Shown in pieces: positions 3,853 through 5,177 of a stretch of DNA of 5,177 bases. The DNA comes from Geobacter sp. (GTDB lineage Bacteria > Desulfobacterota > Desulfuromonadia > Geobacterales > Pseudopelobacteraceae). A program made the translations under genes and the position numbers. Under the pieces are notes generated by a model, which was given only the letters and a program-made list of their open reading frames with translations, was not told where the DNA came from and ran no database searches. Every line of letters starts with the position of its first letter. Positions within the stretch are counted from its first letter, which is position 1. Location: positions 1 to 5,177 of the forward strand of contig DAIERH010000176.1 of assembly GCA_027346925.1 (NCBI GenBank). The letters run 5' to 3'.

Positions 3853-4857
3853 ATGCATCTTGTCGATCAGATCAAGGAGAAGGCCAGAAAAAACCTGCAA
3901 ACGGTGGTGCTGCCGGAGAGCTATGACGAGCGGATGCTGTTTGCCGCCGAGAAGATCGTCAAGGAGAGGCTGGCCAGGATCGTCATCCTGGGCGATCCGG
4001 CCAAGATCCAGGCCGATGCACGGGCCAAGGGGATCAACCTGGACGGCGTGGAACTGCTCAATCCCGCCGCATCGCCCAAGCTGGAACAGTACGTGGCCGA
4101 CCTGGTCGAACTGCGCAAGAGCAAGGGACTGACCCCTGACGAGGCCCGCAAACTGCTGACCGCCGAGGACAACCTGTACTACGCCGGCATGATGGTGAAA
4201 AGCGGCGACGCGGGGGGCGAGGTGGCCGGCGCCACCGGCACCACCGGCAACGTGCTCAAGGCCGCCTTCCAGACCGTGGGTCCGGCCAGGGGGATCAAGA
4301 CCGTTTCCTCCTTCTTCCTGATGATCACCAAGACCCCGACCTTCGGCGAGAACGGCATCATCCTGTTCGCCGACTGCGCCGTCAACCCCAACCCCGACGC
4401 CCAGGCCCTGGCCGAGATCGCCGTAGCGACCGCCGGCAACTGCAAGGCCTTCCTGGACGTGGACGCCCGCGTTGCCCTGCTCTCCTTCTCCACCAAGGGG
4501 AGCGCCAGCCACGGCGACTGCGACAAGGTGCTGAAAGCCCTGGAGATCGCCAAGCAGATCAAGCCGGACATGCAGATTGACGGCGAGTTGCAGGCCGACG
4601 CGGCCCTGCTTCCCAAGGTGGGCGAGAAGAAGGCCCCCGGCAGCGCCGTGGCCGGCAAGGCCAACGTCCTCATCTTCCCGGACCTGGACGCCGGCAACAT
4701 CGCCTACAAGCTGGTGGAGCGGGTCGCCGGCGCCGAGGCTGTCGGTCCCATCATCCAGGGCCTGGCCAAACCGGTCAACGATCTCTCCCGCGGCTGCTCG
4801 GTGGACGACATCGTCAACGTCACCGCCATCACGGCGGTCCAGGCGGCCCAGGCGTAA
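3853..4857 (+). CDS. pta: Phosphate acetyltransferase (phosphotransacetylase), EC 2.3.1.8
   Basis: A 334-residue enzyme, the usual length of single-domain Pta, without the N-terminal DRTGG/regulatory extension of the long enterobacterial type. It interconverts acetyl-CoA plus phosphate with acetyl phosphate plus CoA, and with acetate kinase links acetate to acetyl-CoA in the cytosol. Family signatures are present: VVLPESYDERML near the N-terminus (18-29), AGMMVKSGDAGGEVAGATGTTGNVLKAA (about 111-137), KTVSSFFLM (149-157), FADCAVNPNP (172-181), VALLSFSTKGSASH (207-220) and NDLSRGCSVDDI (309-320). Ser312, Arg313 and Asp319 correspond to active-site residues Ser309, Arg310 and Asp316 of the Methanosarcina enzyme. 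The ATG at 3853 is chosen for GGGAGG at 3841-3846; upstream in-frame codons from 3784 lie in the promoter. ackA, often adjacent, is not in the window, and pta seems monocistronic. Confidence 0.96.
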   Translation: MHLVDQIKEKARKNLQTVVLPESYDERMLFAAEKIVKERLARIVILGDPAKIQADARAKGINLDGVELLNPAASPKLEQYVADLVELRKSKGLTPDEARKLLTAEDNLYYAGMMVKSGDAGGEVAGATGTTGNVLKAAFQTVGPARGIKTVSSFFLMITKTPTFGENGIILFADCAVNPNPDAQALAEIAVATAGNCKAFLDVDARVALLSFSTKGSASHGDCDKVLKALEIAKQIKPDMQIDGELQADAALLPKVGEKKAPGSAVAGKANVLIFPDLDAGNIAYKLVERVAGAEAVGPIIQGLAKPVNDLSRGCSVDDIVNVTAITAVQAAQA

Positions 4858-4879
4858 AATAAGTGCCTGGGATAACATC

Positions 4880-4915
4880 AGAAAAGGCGCGTCCCGCAAC
4901 GGGCGCGCCTTTTCT
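4880..4915. terminator. Bidirectional intrinsic terminator between pta and queC
   Basis: A long GC-rich hairpin: AGAAAAGGCGCG (4880-4891) pairs with CGCGCCTTTTCT (4904-4915), and CCCG (4893-4896) with CGGG (4900-4903), leaving T4892 bulged and a CAA loop. Flanking A and T tracts make it usable from both sides. It lies 22 bases after pta and 27 bases after the end of queC. Confidence 0.9.
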
Positions 4916-4942
4916 GTCTTCATGCGGCAGCAACGGCGGCAG

Positions 4943-5177
4943 TTACGCTTGGTACTGCAACGGATCGGTGAGCCCGGCCTCGCTAAACCCCTTCAGCCGC
5001 AGGCGGCAGGAGTCGCAGCGGCCGCAGGAGAGCCCCTCTGGAGAAGGGTCGTAGCAGGAATGGGTCAGGCCATAGTCCACCCCCAGGGCGATGCCGCGCC
5101 GGATGATGTCGGCCTTGGAGAGACTGATCAGCGGGGTATGGATACGAAAACGGCCCCCGCCCTCGACCCCGGCCTTG
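4943..5177 (-). CDS. queC: 7-cyano-7-deazaguanine synthase QueC, C-terminal part (5' end outside window)
   Basis: The last 77 residues of a protein that enters from the right edge and stops at TAA 4945-4943. They include HTPLISLSKADIIRRGIALGVDYGLTHSCYDP and a zinc-binding cysteine cluster, Cys41 then Cys51-x2-Cys54-x2-Cys57 (CGRCDSC), the C-terminal signature of QueC. The enzyme converts 7-carboxy-7-deazaguanine to preQ0 using ATP and ammonia, in the pathway to queuosine in tRNA. The N-terminal ATP-pyrophosphatase loop lies beyond the window. The gene converges on pta and shares its terminator. The partial frame is intact. Confidence 0.95.
   Translation of the reverse strand, partial: KAGVEGGGRFRIHTPLISLSKADIIRRGIALGVDYGLTHSCYDPSPEGLSCGRCDSCRLRLKGFSEAGLTDPLQYQA

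Noticed and set aside
3847..4923. A 358-codon open frame on the minus strand opposite pta
   Set aside because: It is a shadow of the GC-rich pta gene: the product is rich in Gly, Val and His runs and matches no family, while the + strand frame is unmistakable Pta. It also crosses the pta terminator.

Overview
The window looks like a chromosomal segment from a deltaproteobacterium of the Geobacter type. This rests on my recognition of the Pta N-terminus and on the GC-rich core genes; no search was run. It divides into an accessory left part (about 1-2200) and an ordinary core right part (about 2340-5177).

The left part, visibly more AT-rich in its genes, reads as the end of an integron gene-cassette array. 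Three sites end in the same right half (GCCCCGTTG followed by the rest of a GTTRRRY-like box, then an A-rich stretch). Each has an imperfect inverted left half and a central hairpin, as expected of attC sites (252-323, 1266-1325, 2030-2086). They delimit two complete cassettes. Cassette A (318-1319) carries a 65-residue membrane protein on the + strand and, against cassette orientation, a two-gene DUF4160 / DUF2442-HTH operon with its own promoter. Cassette B (1320-2080) carries a HigB-type toxin and a HigA-type antitoxin behind a strong sigma70-type promoter with a palindromic operator. A third cassette seems to begin after 2080 with a well-placed ribosome binding site and a 13-codon reading frame, but it has no visible attC and runs into non-cassette DNA. 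No integrase is in the window. The first 251 bases hold no gene I can name.

Both toxin-antitoxin-like operons have promoters placed so that transcription should start at or within a few bases of the first ATG. Their first genes are therefore probably read from leaderless mRNAs, while the second genes have Shine-Dalgarno sequences or start/stop overlap.

The right part holds an unrecognised lipoprotein (2339-3226) and, 34 bases after it, a cytosine deaminase of the fungal Fcy1 type (3261-3698), closed by an intrinsic terminator. Next comes a separately promoted single-domain phosphate acetyltransferase, pta (3853-4857), for acetyl-CoA/acetyl phosphate metabolism. Last is the C-terminal end of queC (queuosine precursor synthesis) on the opposite strand. 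pta and queC converge on one shared bidirectional terminator.
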